Shown here: in pieces, positions 24,701-33,847 of the stretch
Position numbering within the stretch: position 1 is the first letter of the stretch
Layout of the letters: each line of letters begins with the position of its first letter
Assembly: GCF_964204645.1 (NCBI RefSeq)
Contig: NC_134025.1
Span: 12,095,001 to 12,159,000 of the forward strand
Direction: 5' to 3'
Length of the DNA stretch: 64,000 nucleotides
Source of the DNA: Tubulanus polymorphus
Lineage: Eukaryota > Nemertea > Palaeonemertea > Tubulaniformes > Tubulanidae
Position numbers and translations under genes: made by a program
The notes under the pieces: generated by a model
What the model saw: only the letters and a program-made list of their open reading frames with translations
The model's database searches: none
Told to the model about the DNA's origin: nothing

Positions 24701-27700
24701 AGAGTGTCTATATCCCAAACACGGATTGTATGATCGGCAGAGACTGTCACGATGTTCCTTCTCAATGTATCCACGCTGGCAGCATGTATTCTATCCATGT
24801 GACTTCGCATCAGAGTCGTATACTGTCTAGTGGCTACATCCAGTACGCCTAGATTACCCTGTTGGAAAAGCAATTCACAAGGAAAGCTTGTTACGTACGT
24901 TACACCAGATGGTTATATATTTTGCTAGCAAAACCTGAAAGGCCCCGATTTTGATGCTTTCGACAATAAGGGCTTGCGTCACTGAAAGTACAGTTGTTCA
25001 AAAATGTGTGCTAATTGTGGCCAAAAAAATGGTAGCATGAGCCAAATTAACACTTTAGAAGTAAATTAACACTTACAGTAATGGTTCCAGCTAAAATCTT
25101 CAACCCGTCATCAGTAATTGCAACTGCTGTTACAGGCCCTTCATGCTCTGAAACATTGAATATTCCTGATTTAACTGATTGAATATAAAATCATGAACCT
25201 TCAGATGAGAAACATGCTTCATTTTATGCTAGATCCAACAACAGACACAACGAACAAATTTTCTGTTCATAACCCGGTGACGCAATTGACTGTCAATTGA
25301 GTCAACACCCTGGTTAAGTTTTAACCGGCCCCCTGGGCCCAATTTCATGCATGAGACATGAAGTAAGTTATAGCAAAACCAAAAAAATTTTTTTCACGGA
25401 ACTGGCCAACGAGGTTTACTGTAGCTAAGTTCCAGTGTATTTATTTTGGTATGAATTTAATCCTTTTAAACTTTTTAATTATTTTTATATCAACTAATTC
25501 CGATAAATTAGGCAAAGGGAGGGCCTAGGGGAGGGCAGTTGGGGGGCAACTGCTCTAGAATCGTTTATACTGCAGTTATGAAACAGGAGATGAAATTGAA
25601 ATAGCACCTGCTTCCAGATAAACATGAGAGAAATCCAATGACCACAATCGAAGGAAGCCGTCATCAGAACCAGTCACGCAAAATGAATCAGTCACGCACA
25701 TACTGTTAATACCAATACCAGAACCTGTAAAATGATCAAAATAACAACACAACAATAGACAACCAGGCTAGGGCATTTATTTCAAAAGTCCAAAATTGAT
25801 GGACCATAATAACATCGACATACTTTCAAGGAAAAAAAATGCCAGCGCACACTTGACCCTAAAAATGACTTGAATTCAATAAAGATACCATGGTTTTATA
25901 ACACCAAATCAGCTAAAATGCCATTTTTCTGGGAGCCAACAGACTTTAACTGTAAATGGTGTCCTTCCTATTCATCCTCACTGTGGGAATTCAAAACCTA
26001 TTAGCAAGCAGTCATTAATCCCTTTTCCAGAGATGTGAGAAACCTGATTTAGAGTCGGCATATGTTTGCAGCATCAACAGTCTCCTTTGTCAGGGGTCTG
26101 AATGCTGACAGTTTTCCGATGCATCAAGTTCGAATCCGTGGAAGGGACAATGTTTAAGGAACAAATTACCGATAAGTTTTATTCTAACCATTGGTGCCTG
26201 AAATTACAAGCTCCATCCGTTTTCCCCAGGTTGCGGGATTGTTATTTTACATTAATATATAGGGCCTATGTGTATATCAAATATTGTCATCATTCCCTAA
26301 AACGAACAAGAGCCCCCCAAGTTGTGGTTGAATCATATTTGAAAAATTAAACTTTAAAATTGAATTTGAATATTTGCTTTCAAGGTCTAATCCTGTCAGC
26401 AACGTATTCCGTTTTGCATGGCTCTAATCACGCATGAGTCTACAGCGCTAAAGAAGAGTATCGATACATAACAGGCCTCCAGAGCCATAAGGAAGATTTT
26501 TCAATAGACAATGAAGCCAATGATACAATATGATATTGTTTATACAAAGGGCTAGTTGAAAAAATATCATGTGTGTGAAAACATTCAACTACCGTGGTAA
26601 TATGATCTTAAAATTGGCACATGCAATTTTCAACCCGGTATCCTCAGATCAACTAGCCCCCCAAAGTTAACTCTTTACTACCTGAATGGAACGTTGGTCG
26701 ATCTTTGTCTTTTTTCTTCTTAGTCACCGGTAGCAGACGATGAACTTCATTGATGGCCATCTTTTGATGATTTATTGAGAACATGTGGCCAGATTTGCTA
26801 CAAACATAGCTGAAATAGGAACAGGATCATTTCACTTTGCTAAATACACTGTAACTATCATTCTCAGTCCCGTCAAGTAAAAAGAAAAGAAACTGTAGAT
26901 TTCCATTAGGCAAGTGATTGCCTATCTAAGAATGATGTAAAACCGTAAGTTTAAAGAAAGATGCCATGAGCCATTTTTAAAACTGAGTTAATTTCCAAAA
27001 AGCTTGAAACAATAATATTGAATAGAGGGCAAGGTTATTTATTGATACCTGTAGCAATTAGTATTAATTGGAACAACTGATTTTGGAGGATAAACCTACG
27101 TTACGTAGGTAAAATTTCACTGTGATACATTAAGGTACTCTTAAAAGCCCTTTCTTATAAAAGTGGGTTTTTCTTCATTTAGAAACTTGGGGGGATTTTT
27201 AGAAATATGCTTTTACTGCGACACTTTTACTGTAAACCATAAGTTAAATATTCGCAATATCATCTTTATGAGCAATACATGATGTAATCAAATACCGATA
27301 ATAATTTTTTCTTCCGTTAAAAGTAATCAATTCAATTTTGATCAATTAACCTGATACTGGCAATTTCGAAAAATTGACCTGATACTGGTATTTCATTTGA
27401 TCGTAAAATCTACTTAATGAATCGATCACTTCGAATGTAAACTAAAAGTAAATCATGCTCTCGAATGATCTCAAATCATTGTACATAAATGTTTGAATCA
27501 TTCTACTATACTCACAATAATCGTTCATTTGGATCACGCGTCGCATCAAACCCTTCCTCGTAACAAATATCACTGAATTCCATCGTATGGTATTCGCCCA
27601 AATTTACTGGTGCCGAACGCAAGGCGCCATCTCTGATACGCCATACTCGAATGTTGTCTCTCCCGCACGATATCAACCTGTACGTTGATAATAAAATTAT

Positions 27701-30700
27701 AATCTTAAAGAGTATCTCTGGCGCCAACAACCACAATGAGTGGATATGTTCAGTGACGCTCATACTTAATACCACCAAACAGTCATAAAGACTAGTCTTT
27801 ATGAATAAAGATTAGTTTTTGAAAGCACTAATATCCAAGTAACATGTATATTGTTCAGTGCTGAGGAGTCATCTATCAGGCCAAGAACTTAAATAATTTC
27901 TATTTGGTGGAGATGGGCTACACGGTGATTAGTGTCTTGTCCATTGAAACTACCGACAAAATTTATACGGACCCTTAAAACCATAAGTCTGTCTAAATCT
28001 AAGACCAAGCAAGGTAAGGCTTCCTGTACTAATGGCGTACAATTAATTTTATGATCACAAATCATAACTTCAAAATATACAAATTATCTATGATGAAAGA
28101 CAACATTTGAACAGTAGACATATCCCAAATCTACTACAATAATACACGTTATGTGATTAAAGCACATGACAGTTCAATGTCTACGTGAAATTATGGTTAC
28201 TATTTCACGTTGATCAGTACCTCGACTCGTCGAACTGGGCGATTCGAATTCTCGATATATCGACATCGGTATGTGCCTTAGCCACAACGGTAGCTTCACC
28301 GTGACTAGCAGCTCGAGTTGTATTCCACACCACAACCATCTGTAACCATACATTGAAATGTACACTTTTAAATAGGATTCATATTATATAGACAGATTTT
28401 GTCTTCAAACTTGATATGTATGTATAACTTACGTTTTTACCATGACCATCTTTGCCTACTCCGCAAATCATGTTACCGCTGCTCGAGATGCTATAAAACA
28501 TCAGAAACACAGTTTTGAAATATCATTATCAATACTAGACAATGTATGCAATCAACCATATAATAGGATGAAATATTGAGTTGAAACCTGGAATTCTAGT
28601 CCCATTCCAGAAATGTTTCCCATGATTGACAAAGCCACACCTAATGGATACATGGGTGACTCCACATTATCATTCTGACCACAACTGAACAGATGATACT
28701 GTTGTAATGCGCTGGTTACGCAATTAATTCTAGCCATCTCAGAAAACTCAGTTCATAGAATGACCAAGTCACAAGTTTCAAAGACTTTCCGGTTTGACAT
28801 TGAATATGGCTGAAATATAACACAGGCATCTGACAATCACAAGGATGGATCCTCAAGCCAGTTGCACAGTCTGGATTTAGATTCAAGACCAGACTAAGCT
28901 CACTTTCTTAGTTGTATAGTCAATCAACTTAAGAAACGTCTTAAGTTTTTAGATCACTTTTGAAGTCAGAGCTGTGCAACTGACCAAAGTTTGACTCTAG
29001 TCAAATTAGTTCATTTACAGTGACAATTTCCTCTGTATATCTTAACCAAAACTGTGTAACTAGATGATGACCTCAGCTTTGACAATTGCCCATCAAAATT
29101 TTTTTCTTCCTTTCAAAAGAAAAAATCAGCCATATTTGTTAGATATGCAAGATCATTACCTCAATGTTGACAGCGTATGCACGTGTGCTTTGAACAAGGC
29201 CAAACATTCCCTTGTTTTAAAGTTCCAAACGCGTACAGCGCTCTGATGGCCAGTCTGCCCAGAAGCGAGCAGCGTTGAAGCTCCGTTGAAACTTAGACAG
29301 GAAACCTTGTCGGTGTGTCCGATCAGAAAACGCTGGTAGCCATTGCGCGCGTTCATAGCGACGATCACGGCATGACAGGGGTAGACAATATACTCTTGGT
29401 CGCGGCTCCACACTGCATCTCGACAACTCGCGCCACCGAAACCAACAATTCGTTTCAATTGAAGAATAGGATCCGGTTTCAAACACTGAAATTTTCATTA
29501 GAAAAAAAAACCTATTTCATTACTTTTATACACAAATTTATCATAATGATAGATACAGATCATATCAGAAACTATTATTCTCAATCAAAGGCAGATCATA
29601 TCAGAAACTATAATTCTCAATCAAAGGCAATCATACCTTATAAGATGGCTTCTTTTCAGGTTTCTTTAATGGTTTTGATTCTCTCTTGACATCCACTTTA
29701 TGAACCTAGGAAACAATGGGTATGATTTGGTTTCGTGTATTGCTTTTTTTTTTTTACATGTTTTCACTATTCATATTTCTTCTAGAAACATCAATAAAAC
29801 TCATGTACATGTACTGGAAGTAATTACATGGATAAAACAGATGTATGGTCTATACAATATACAGTTTTTACCACAAATTGGGATAATTCTAATAACAATA
29901 ATTTTGCCGTGAACAGAGAAAACCTACCAAAGATGCGTCATTCTTTTGCCTGTGCACAACGATATCATCGTGAGGGTGAGCAAAGATATGAACTTCGCCC
30001 AGAGCGTCTTGAACAACATCAACGTCATCTCTGTCGGCATCCTTGGGAATTCCAACGAGTGGTAACTCTGTAGCAGTTGTCACAACTCTCCTCTTCGGAC
30101 TCTATATAGAATTACAATTTCAAATGAAAACAATTTAGAATCAGTTAACAGAATTGTTCCTATATCAGTTGAGATTTACTCTTTAGTATTTTGGCTGCAA
30201 CAATCACCAGTTATCTTAAAATGTCATTATCAATATCACTGATAGATAAAGGCCTAGTAGAGGCCTATAGGTATCTGGATATTGAACTGCCTCACAAAAA
30301 TGTCTCTAATGGGTCAAAATCATGTACTATGTACATGTATCATGTCCAAATGATGACTTAAACTATTTAGTAAAATTTTTCGCTTTACCTTTTTTGGGGT
30401 GGTCAGTTTATCTATAAGCGTCACTCGGTCAGATACAGCTTTGCTGACATCTTTAGTACGCGGAGAGATACGTTTCGGAGACAAAGGGCAATTATTGACT
30501 ATGAATGATCCTGGCGGTCCTGAAATCATAGATTGAGTCTGTCAAACCTGTTTTGTAGACTAGTTTTGGCTATAAACTGGAGATTTAAGTTGAAATCGAT
30601 CTATAAAACCGGCAATGTAGGAAACTTTGAGTAAAATAAGTTGATTTAATGAGCATTTCTTCTTTAGGCCTACCATTTTTCATTGGTGGACTACTGCGAC

Positions 30701-33700
30701 CATGTTGAATAGAATCAAATGGTTTTCTTGTTCCATCCGATGGAAACCTGAAAAATGCAATTGACTCACACTTATGAGGCAAATGAAGTAGACCACACAA
30801 CTACGGATAATGGACAGGCTTGAATGAAATGCCCTCGTCCGACTGGGCCCAAAGTGGAACCATACACCCCACAACTGCATTTATATTTCTCCATAAATAC
30901 TTGCCTTATCAGATCATAATTATCATGCCAGTATTCGCCCTTGGATAATGGGTAAGACATCTCGCGTGGGACTGGCCGCACGCCATTCAACGTCAGTCCA
31001 GTTCGTTTAACCTCCTCCAATGTCATGCCTGAAACAAGTTCATATTCATCAGCCACCCATTTAACACTACGGCAAAGTTCATTGTAGGCAATATTCAATA
31101 TACCAAACCTCCTCAATCGTAGTAGTATACCAAGCATTACCAGTGTGTTGCATGCACTAGGCCTCAATACATGTCATTTTTTTGGAGAAGTTTTCAAGAG
31201 AGTAATTTGATATCAGAAACAGTAGTTAAATAGTTGAAAATGAAATATAAATAATTAGCTATAAAATGAACTTAAACTTGGTCTTAACCCAATAGACCGC
31301 AGAACGTCCGCCGACGTTCGACTTATATCCATGCAGAACGTCTGCTGTACTATAGCGCCACATAGTTTGAGGGGGTCAAAGGTCAAACTCTTGACCAAAT
31401 CCATACAGCAATAGAAAGCCTGCATAAATATCTTCAAATAACCAATGGTTGTATGCATCATTTTCAGTTGTTTTCACACTGAATCTCTACTAATCGTTAT
31501 GTGCAAATTCAATTGGCTAATTAAGCGTTTGTTATTCTGGAACATATATATGAAGTCGTGGCGTCCAATGGGTTAATCTTAGCTCAAAATCATTGTAATT
31601 TAAAATTTTTCTAGCCCAAGTGAAATTTGCAGCCACAATTCAGTTGACTAATGCAAATGGAAGGTAAGCAACAACAATTTGTAAGGACAAGCAGGAATAG
31701 ATTCACGAGACCTACCCGGTTCATACTCATTGTCACTGGTGAAGATGTTTTTCACAAGCATATTAGCGCAAAGCTTGATGTTTTTCAGGTACGAATACTT
31801 TCGATTCAGGTACATTGACAATATATATGAAAAATCCAAACTCAATAGGGTCCAACGCGCGGATAATGGTGTTGGACCACTGTCATCTAAAAAATGAAAT
31901 ATGTGACACGATTAAATTGCTGGTAGTAGTGATTAAGCTGAATATAGTGATAACAGTCAAGCCAAGGTGCATCAATGGTTTTCTGACATAGTCAAGCAAT
32001 ACTCAAAGCACTTTTGAATTTTTCCAGACAACACCTACATAGATGCCAGTATGTTGAAGTACTCAAATGTACGGATTTTATCATAATTCTGATAAATTGT
32101 TAATTCTACCAGTATTCAACTACGCAACTACTTTGTGATTGCATAGCAGAAACGTTTCTTTCGTATTTTTCATTTAGTCCAAATAAATCTATTCAGTTTA
32201 CCTTTTACACATCCTAGTATATATAATCTATTCTGTCATATTAACAGTTATTTCATAATTGATATTTGGTTCGAAAGAACAGGATCCATACACTAAGTGA
32301 TGGATATAACGTAGCACCTCTGATGTGCACCACTCTCGCCACTGGTTGGACGGTACTCGTTCAACATTTTGCAGTCTTCCGTAATGACAAGCATTGCAAA
32401 ATTTGTGCAATGAATTTTGTGGTTCTCTGACACATTTCATTACCCTACAGCTGGGTGTACATGATATACACAGGAGCCCTTAATGGACCCATTGACCAAT
32501 TTTGCTCCCAGTGGAGGAAAAATCTTCAAGGTGATGCCGTTCTTTAGTCAAATGCGGGTTCATCAAAAAAGGTTAATCATGAGTAAAAAATAAAGAAATA
32601 TGCTTCAGCTTTAAATCGAAATTTCAAATAACTCTTGGGAGAGAGCCAAACACATGCCAAAGTATCAGAGACAACAGGGGCCAGTTGCACAATCATGACT
32701 TAGATTTATTCGAAGATCAGTCTAAAACCACCTTGCTACAGTCAATCTAACAACTTAAGACCAGACACCAAGTTCAAGCCTAACTTTACTCTTCAGTCTC
32801 GACAGTGCAACCTGGCCCCGGTTATATATTCTAGTTTGATAAAGATACTAACCTTTACCCACTGAGGCTGTATTACCGTGCACCGAACTCTTCGAGGAAT
32901 GGCAAATAAACGGGAACTGAAGCCAAGTCGATGTCGACTTGAACTCTTTGAACATATTCGAGAACGATACGCGCACGACCAGACCGTCGATCGTTGCGAC
33001 ATCCATGTGCACGACGAAATACTTCGTCGGAATCGGTCGGAACAACAGATAGAGAAACCGACCGGTCAAACCCAACGACTGAGTACTCGTTTTAGGCAGC
33101 TGTATGTAGTTACCCGCCGGAACAGAGCCGGTGATTTTGAAAACTGTACATTTCAGTGTTTTGTCCTGAAAAAGTGATAATATAGCAAAGTAATAAGCTA
33201 TACGAATGAAGATGTTAATCAATTGTGCTGAATAGGCCAGATAGCTATGTTACATGGAGCACAGAGAGTTCATCATTAAATGTACTTTCTTGGTACCAAG
33301 CAAACCACATTTTAACGTAATCATTTTAACGTGATTTATACTTATACTAATGTATCATGTATACTATTTTGTCCACACTTGCCCATTATGTGGCAAGTTT
33401 GATTGTATCTAACGATGTAATTTGTTAATAAAATAGTTAACTATTATTGAAAAAAAAAGTTAAAAGTAGATTTTGATCTAATTCGGATATTTACATCTGT
33501 GAAGTCATCTAACAGGCCAGGTACCGATAGCTCCTGGCTGTCAAGCAAGACAGTGACGAAACATGTGTTGCCCACAGACCCTATACTTCTGTGCCAGAGG
33601 CTCAAAGACAATATGTCTTGAAATCCTTGGCTAACGTGTCTGTAATAATTATTGATTTTCTTCTAATGATTTTTAATTGAGTTCATCCATTTAGAAATTA

Positions 33701-33847
33701 GACTCAAAAAGTAGTGACTGATGGAAAAACTAAATGGGCCTAATCTCATACTGACCATTAATGAGACAACTTCTCCTTGTTTGCTCGCTTTCTTCCATGA
33801 TGCGACATCAAAATGTTTGAAAACATTAACATGTGGGTGCTGCCAAA
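3337..33847 (-). CDS. WDR90: WD repeat-containing protein 90 (POC16-like), 39 exons, first exon not found
   Basis: Centriolar/ciliary protein with an N-terminal CFAP20 (DUF667) domain and two long WD40 arrays; the family binds the centriole wall and is needed for ciliogenesis. Exons, 5' to 3' on the minus strand: 33756-33847, 32859-33165, 31716-31886, 30905-31028, 30674-30747, 30389-30519, 29928-30101, 29637-29705, 29160-29485, 28433-28490, 28221-28339, 27516-27677, 26682-26809, 25608-25724, 25077-25147, 24694-24858, 24133-24272, 22607-22868, 21283-21456, 20517-20645, 20304-20437, 19938-20089, 19639-19796, 18801-19034, 18606-18708, 11520-11594, 11395-11441, 10873-11029, 9818-10062, 8465-8609, 7855-8054, 7082-7171, 6309-6428, 5609-5846, 5274-5404, 4384-4557, 3823-3945, 3587-3671, 3337-3491. 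All phases join without a frameshift (5,759 nt, about 1,918 residues; human WDR90 is about 1,750). The first exon shown starts inside a codon after a good acceptor, so a short exon 1 with the ATG lies upstream of 33847. All introns are GT-AG except the GC-AG intron after 30905. Confidence 0.93.
4814..5237. mobile_element. MITE of about 424 bp, TIR ACAGTCAACCTCG
   Basis: ACAGTCAACCTCG at 4814-4826 is inverted at 5225-5237. The ends resemble pogo/Tigger-type CAGT termini. It lies in a WDR90 intron and overlaps only the last intronic bases before exon 5274-5404 is reached. No ORF of note. Confidence 0.6.
5564..5593 (-). other. Hammerhead-ribozyme-like core (candidate)
   Basis: On the minus strand CTGATGA (5593-5587) is followed by T, then GGC, a 12-base loop, GCC and GAAA (5567-5564). 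This is the order of the conserved hammerhead core around stem II. An extra T sits between the core and stem II, and stems I and III are weak. The CTGATGATG could also pair with CATCATCA a short way downstream. PLEs are known to carry minimal hammerheads, so this may be a PLE remnant in the WDR90 intron. Confidence 0.3.
6544..6745. mobile_element. Foldback MITE of about 200 bp with arms of about 73 bp
   Basis: The left arm starts GACGAGTAGTACTTTATAGG and runs to AGTGTATAGAAGCTTCAT. The right arm is its near-perfect inverse, ending CAAAGTACTACTCGTC. Arms cover most of the element, with a central spacer of about 55 bp. It lies in the WDR90 intron between exons 7082-7171 and 6309-6428. Confidence 0.75.
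8740..9603. mobile_element. Non-autonomous DNA element of about 864 bp, TIR ACAGAGATGCTAG
   Basis: ACAGAGATGCTAG at 8740-8752 is inverted at 9591-9603, and AGTA flanks both sides as a possible 4-bp target duplication. An internal hairpin with 22-bp arms (9211-9232 and 9248-9269, one mismatch) lies near the middle. The element is richer in GC than the surrounding WDR90 intron and carries no recognisable transposase; the short ORFs are chance. Confidence 0.6.
11918..12039. repeat. DIRS inverted terminal repeat, left
   Basis: 122 bp from TACCCTTTCCTATGG to CCATCTTTTTTC. It is identical, in reverse complement, to 17867-17988. The outer 46 bp (11872-11917) are unique to this end and reappear inverted in the internal complementary region. 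Confidence 0.9.
12096..12192. repeat. DIRS internal complementary region
   Basis: The left half is the complement of the element's left outer end (ACTACTCGGAAATACAAA and onward). The right half, from TTTCCATCGAGTACTG, is the complement of the right outer end. Having both ends joined here is the template used in the DIRS model to bring the termini together and form a circle before recombinase-mediated insertion. Confidence 0.88.
12459..13928 (-). CDS. DIRS tyrosine recombinase ORF (with C-terminal RT-RH segment at its start)
   Basis: 489 codons. It inserts the circular cDNA without a target duplication. The C-terminal half is a phage-integrase-like tyrosine recombinase: catalytic Arg in CSARRSEIHAL, the H-x-x-R pair in SHQVRSMAT, and the nucleophile Tyr in FTSFYLRDV. 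Upstream is the SAM-like DNA-binding part (TIYDAKWSHFADWC). The first 90 or so codons contain LLDLFATRFNRRCPLFVSP and AYAFPPTPVLPRLL, which in related elements belong to the end of the RT-RNase H polyprotein. So either the true recombinase starts further in, or the two ORFs are read through a frameshift. It overlaps the RT ORF by 223 nt. Confidence 0.9.
   Translation of the reverse strand: MGSPPRSSRSGSGHFGNPLLDLFATRFNRRCPLFVSPFPDAEAWGVDAFSLDWSGMHAYAFPPTPVLPRLLDQIERSVNCNIVLVAPCWPAPTTSQPTVRQPQDSSEFPIASVSGDLSASSKQPVVKSARLAIVQRSLSASGFSEQAASFIAGSKRPSTSTIYDAKWSHFADWCAAGEIDPCSPSVAQLADFLLHLFVAKGLQVITIKGYRSAISHTLRASGWPNVAGDHRISQLVAGFSISRPRVTRTVPPWDLSVILKKLMEAPFEPLSAASFANLSKKTVFLLFLACSARRSEIHALSVRQGHIVFGPANEFVSLRPALEFLAKNQRPGSVGRQWRIEALKHRVEPGIPDRTLCPVRALCFYLDRSASRRGSRERLFIPLLDHLKGDISRDTVARWVSSMIKDILLKENLSSEGVVSHQVRSMATSCAAFSGAPLEEVCRAAFWNSPSTFTSFYLRDVSGQLGSLASLGPVVMAQGVRSFRSDPLV
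13706..15529 (-). CDS. DIRS reverse transcriptase-RNase H ORF
   Basis: 607 codons. RT motifs in order: TVIDLSSLNRHLD, ASLDLKDAYFQVPIHP, FRSLPFGLSTAPWVFTKL, and the catalytic VYLDDWLIVA. RNase H follows with VFTDASHQGWGAHLE, the Glu in NFLEMLAVWKALKF, the Asp in LATDNSTVRTYL, and the terminal NVMADALSR. It overlaps the Gag ORF at 15396-15529 and the recombinase ORF at 13706-13928. The last 30 or so codons are off-family, because the conserved DLFAT segment continues in the other frame. All catalytic residues expected for RT and RNase H are present. Confidence 0.93.
   Translation of the reverse strand: MPVGELARNFNNRVKPRPVVTFPVRIEARGRLQKGALPFGKTRNEFLGPVGGCLQQAATHWSDLFGDGWPSRVVSRGYRLRFLRRPRLMRSPPDMRPKPGQEALISPALKELAEKGAIEPVCNETSPGWFSRIFMVPKATGGQRTVIDLSSLNRHLDIPRFRMTKPKDVIQGLRPGQWAASLDLKDAYFQVPIHPKSRRFLRIKWKGRQFQFRSLPFGLSTAPWVFTKLVKSVQKVLQSRGVRLFVYLDDWLIVANSAQECREAMTSVLDLVHQLGFRVNREKSQLTPAQQFTYLGMDFDLRIGKVFPSMVRVAKLQEAVAGVSTTPRTARYWSRLLGSISSMGLVVPLGRLRSRRLQQYWKVFWSQSKGNWEALIPVPPTDLSPDLQWWAATTNLRLGVSLAPLEAPVRVFTDASHQGWGAHLENRVKAGKWSRYEATNHINFLEMLAVWKALKFFHRRVEGHHVWLATDNSTVRTYLQNQGGTHSETLTGLSAKILLWCQTKGVSLTEAHLAGKRNVMADALSRRGQAIATEWVLHQEVADRVRGILAIRCWICLPPGSIGGVLCLCPRFQTRKRGGSMPSLWTGRGCMRMRSRPHQSCRAYWIK
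15396..17684 (-). CDS. DIRS Gag-like ORF
   Basis: 762 codons, with a likely start at the Met at 17663 (MPPPPKGQHRGGEGCGHLFG). Near the N-terminus there is a Cys/His cluster (CGHLF, CASCRRK, NPCNICVVW) typical of DIRS Gag proteins. A long Arg/Ser/Pro-rich, basic middle follows, with a tandem duplication of SGRSPAPVSGHSPV coded at about 17230-17325. The second half is a more ordered capsid-like region with DPESVALKLEGMDRIIQSL. It should package element RNA. No stop codons or frameshifts were seen. Confidence 0.85.
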   Translation of the reverse strand: MICNRIIMPPPPKGQHRGGEGCGHLFGAWDNHDSCASCRRKSGQICARSNPCNICVVWSEDLWLRADKALKLRDRRRVSRDSSVSADVPTDVSNPVSYRKAERSPVVQVRSASQLRSPGRNAGSPAPVSGHSPVSGRSPAPVSGHSPVSGRSPVRPVQTTCSEPSARRGSRERPAPVRSVPVRVGHRSGSATGPVQTSSGSKHPVRSSSDSDRRSGDRARSPTRFRRRERNKRARSPSRRSRFDRERDYDRYCRKFRRRSSHRSSTSVSDESDSSSRSRSRSRDRHRSRHDRRDTGKYLTQKDFHVFEEKILNLLSSSQQVAATSTTGKPIPDCPVRSSPAHSVFRNSDSEFLDAAVGSDFNEDPVPEAAIPSGVVPVASNCGLPQTMGASMARNVSPSRSVLSEPAGDMPFRAMISEFFVKHGATRAKPTAAPLVGESMEAYRPPDSDLNVLRESSAVSREWARLDTQLWGECRPGTFSFPPPERGMKSGKYFSSTDPPIGAFRSAYYATPGAVDHSHNCLDADYTLISPDTVTAQSGIRFPKSGLVAMTSILDNLTRVGSFQDMALKVLTGELRETHAAVHAGSDPESVALKLEGMDRIIQSLARSVSHVIPLSVRGQANLVLASRQSVMDSSAKTRLPDMVSNALLRAPLGTSSRLFSGWCAPVSAELRKIREVQAKSNPRTPWKKSSGPTPAAQGSARTQTGPSQTSALSQAASDAGWRTSAQLQQSCQASSGRNIPGSYRGKGKAPKRGSSFRKNSK
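17867..17988. repeat. DIRS inverted terminal repeat, right
   Basis: 122 bp, the exact reverse complement of 11918-12039. The outer 18 bp (17989-18006, CAGTACTCGATGGAAATA) are unique to this end and reappear in the internal complementary region at about 12157-12175. Confidence 0.9.
18801..20089 (-). CDS. WDR90: WDR90 acidic linker between WD arrays
   Basis: Exons 19938-20089, 19639-19796 and 18801-19034 code about 180 residues rich in Asp, Glu, Gln and Lys. There is an SVDDDDILVITPKRD stretch and a basic tail near KKAPLAQ. No WD repeat is visible, which fits the variable linker of the family. Splice phases 2/1/0 are continuous with the neighbours. Confidence 0.82.
20304..29485 (-). CDS. WDR90: WDR90 first WD40 array
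   Basis: Fourteen exons from 29160-29485 to 20304-20437. Recognisable strands include GHTDKVSCLSFNGAS, RVWNFKTRECL, GVGKDGHGKN, RLISCGRDNIRVWRI, FCVTGSDDGFLRLWSLDF, EHEGPVTAVAITDDG, TVSADHTIRVWDIDTLQQ, HRGKVTGLAYSPMGDFL, DRLIKIWDYH and IGHSEAVSGLLFTPDA, which run in the same order as vertebrate WDR90. Intron lengths range from about 80 bp to 1.2 kb, and several introns carry MITEs. Confidence 0.92.
21919..21974. repeat. Perfect 20-bp palindrome, mini-MITE
   Basis: TACAGTCAACCCCCGATATA at 21919-21938 is exactly inverted at 21955-21974, with a 16-base spacer. The terminal TACAGTCAACC and GGTTGACTGTA match the end type of the MITE at 4814-5237, with TA on both flanks as in pogo-type insertions. 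It lies in the WDR90 intron between 22607 and 21456. Confidence 0.65.
22983..23412. mobile_element. MITE of about 430 bp, TIR AGAGTTGCCACTT
   Basis: AGAGTTGCCACTT at 22983-22995 is inverted at 23400-23412, and TATATG-like sequence flanks both ends. The interior is GC-richer than the intron and holds no transposase. It lies in a WDR90 intron between exons 24133-24272 and 22607-22868. Confidence 0.6.
28857..28983. mobile_element. Palindromic MITE of the CCAGTTGCACA family
   Basis: It begins CCAGTTGCACAG and ends CTGTGCAACTG, with imperfect inverted copies of AAGACCAGACTAAG and CTTAAGAAACGTCTTAAG inside. Relatives are at 32677-32819 and, as one arm only, near 18480-18543. Intronic in WDR90. Confidence 0.55.
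29556..29628 (+). repeat. Two tandem copies of a 36-bp unit
   Basis: CAGATCATATCAGAAACTAT followed by (T/A)ATTCTCAATCAAAGG is repeated twice with one mismatch, in a WDR90 intron. A recent slippage duplication with no further structure. Confidence 0.75.
29637..30747 (-). CDS. WDR90: WDR90 basic linker exons
   Basis: Exons 30674-30747, 30389-30519, 29928-30101 and 29637-29705 code about 150 residues rich in Lys, Pro, Ser and Asp, with no WD repeat. They were accepted because phases match on both sides and each is bounded by good donor and acceptor sites (for example AAAAAG/gtaaag at 30389). This poorly conserved linker sits between the CFAP20 domain and the first WD array, as in the family. 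Confidence 0.8.
30905..33847 (-). CDS. WDR90: WDR90 exons coding the CFAP20/DUF667 domain
   Basis: Exons 33756-33847, 32859-33165, 31716-31886 and 30905-31028 code the N-terminal domain. Visible family signatures are WQHPHVNVFKHF, then NYIQLPKTSTQSLGLTGR, LYLLFRPIPTKYFVVH and EFKSTSTWLQFPF, then LNRKYSYLKNIKLCA and KNIFTSDNEYEPG, and last VPREMSYPLSKGEYWHDNYD. This is the microtubule-binding, CFAP20-like module that places the protein at the centriole wall. The domain fills roughly residues 1-215 of the visible product. Confidence 0.93.
32677..32819. mobile_element. Palindromic MITE, TIR GGGGCCAGTTGCAC
   Basis: GGGGCCAGTTGCAC at 32677-32690 is mirrored by GTGCAACCTGGCCCC ending at 32819. Inside are diverged inverted segments such as GACTTAGATTTA and AAGACCAGACACC. 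It is a second copy of the family at 28857-28983 and lies in the WDR90 intron just downstream of exon 32859-33165. Confidence 0.6.

Noticed and set aside
29556-29628. CRISPR-like or array structure
   Set aside because: Only two tandem units without spacers; a simple slippage repeat in a eukaryotic intron.
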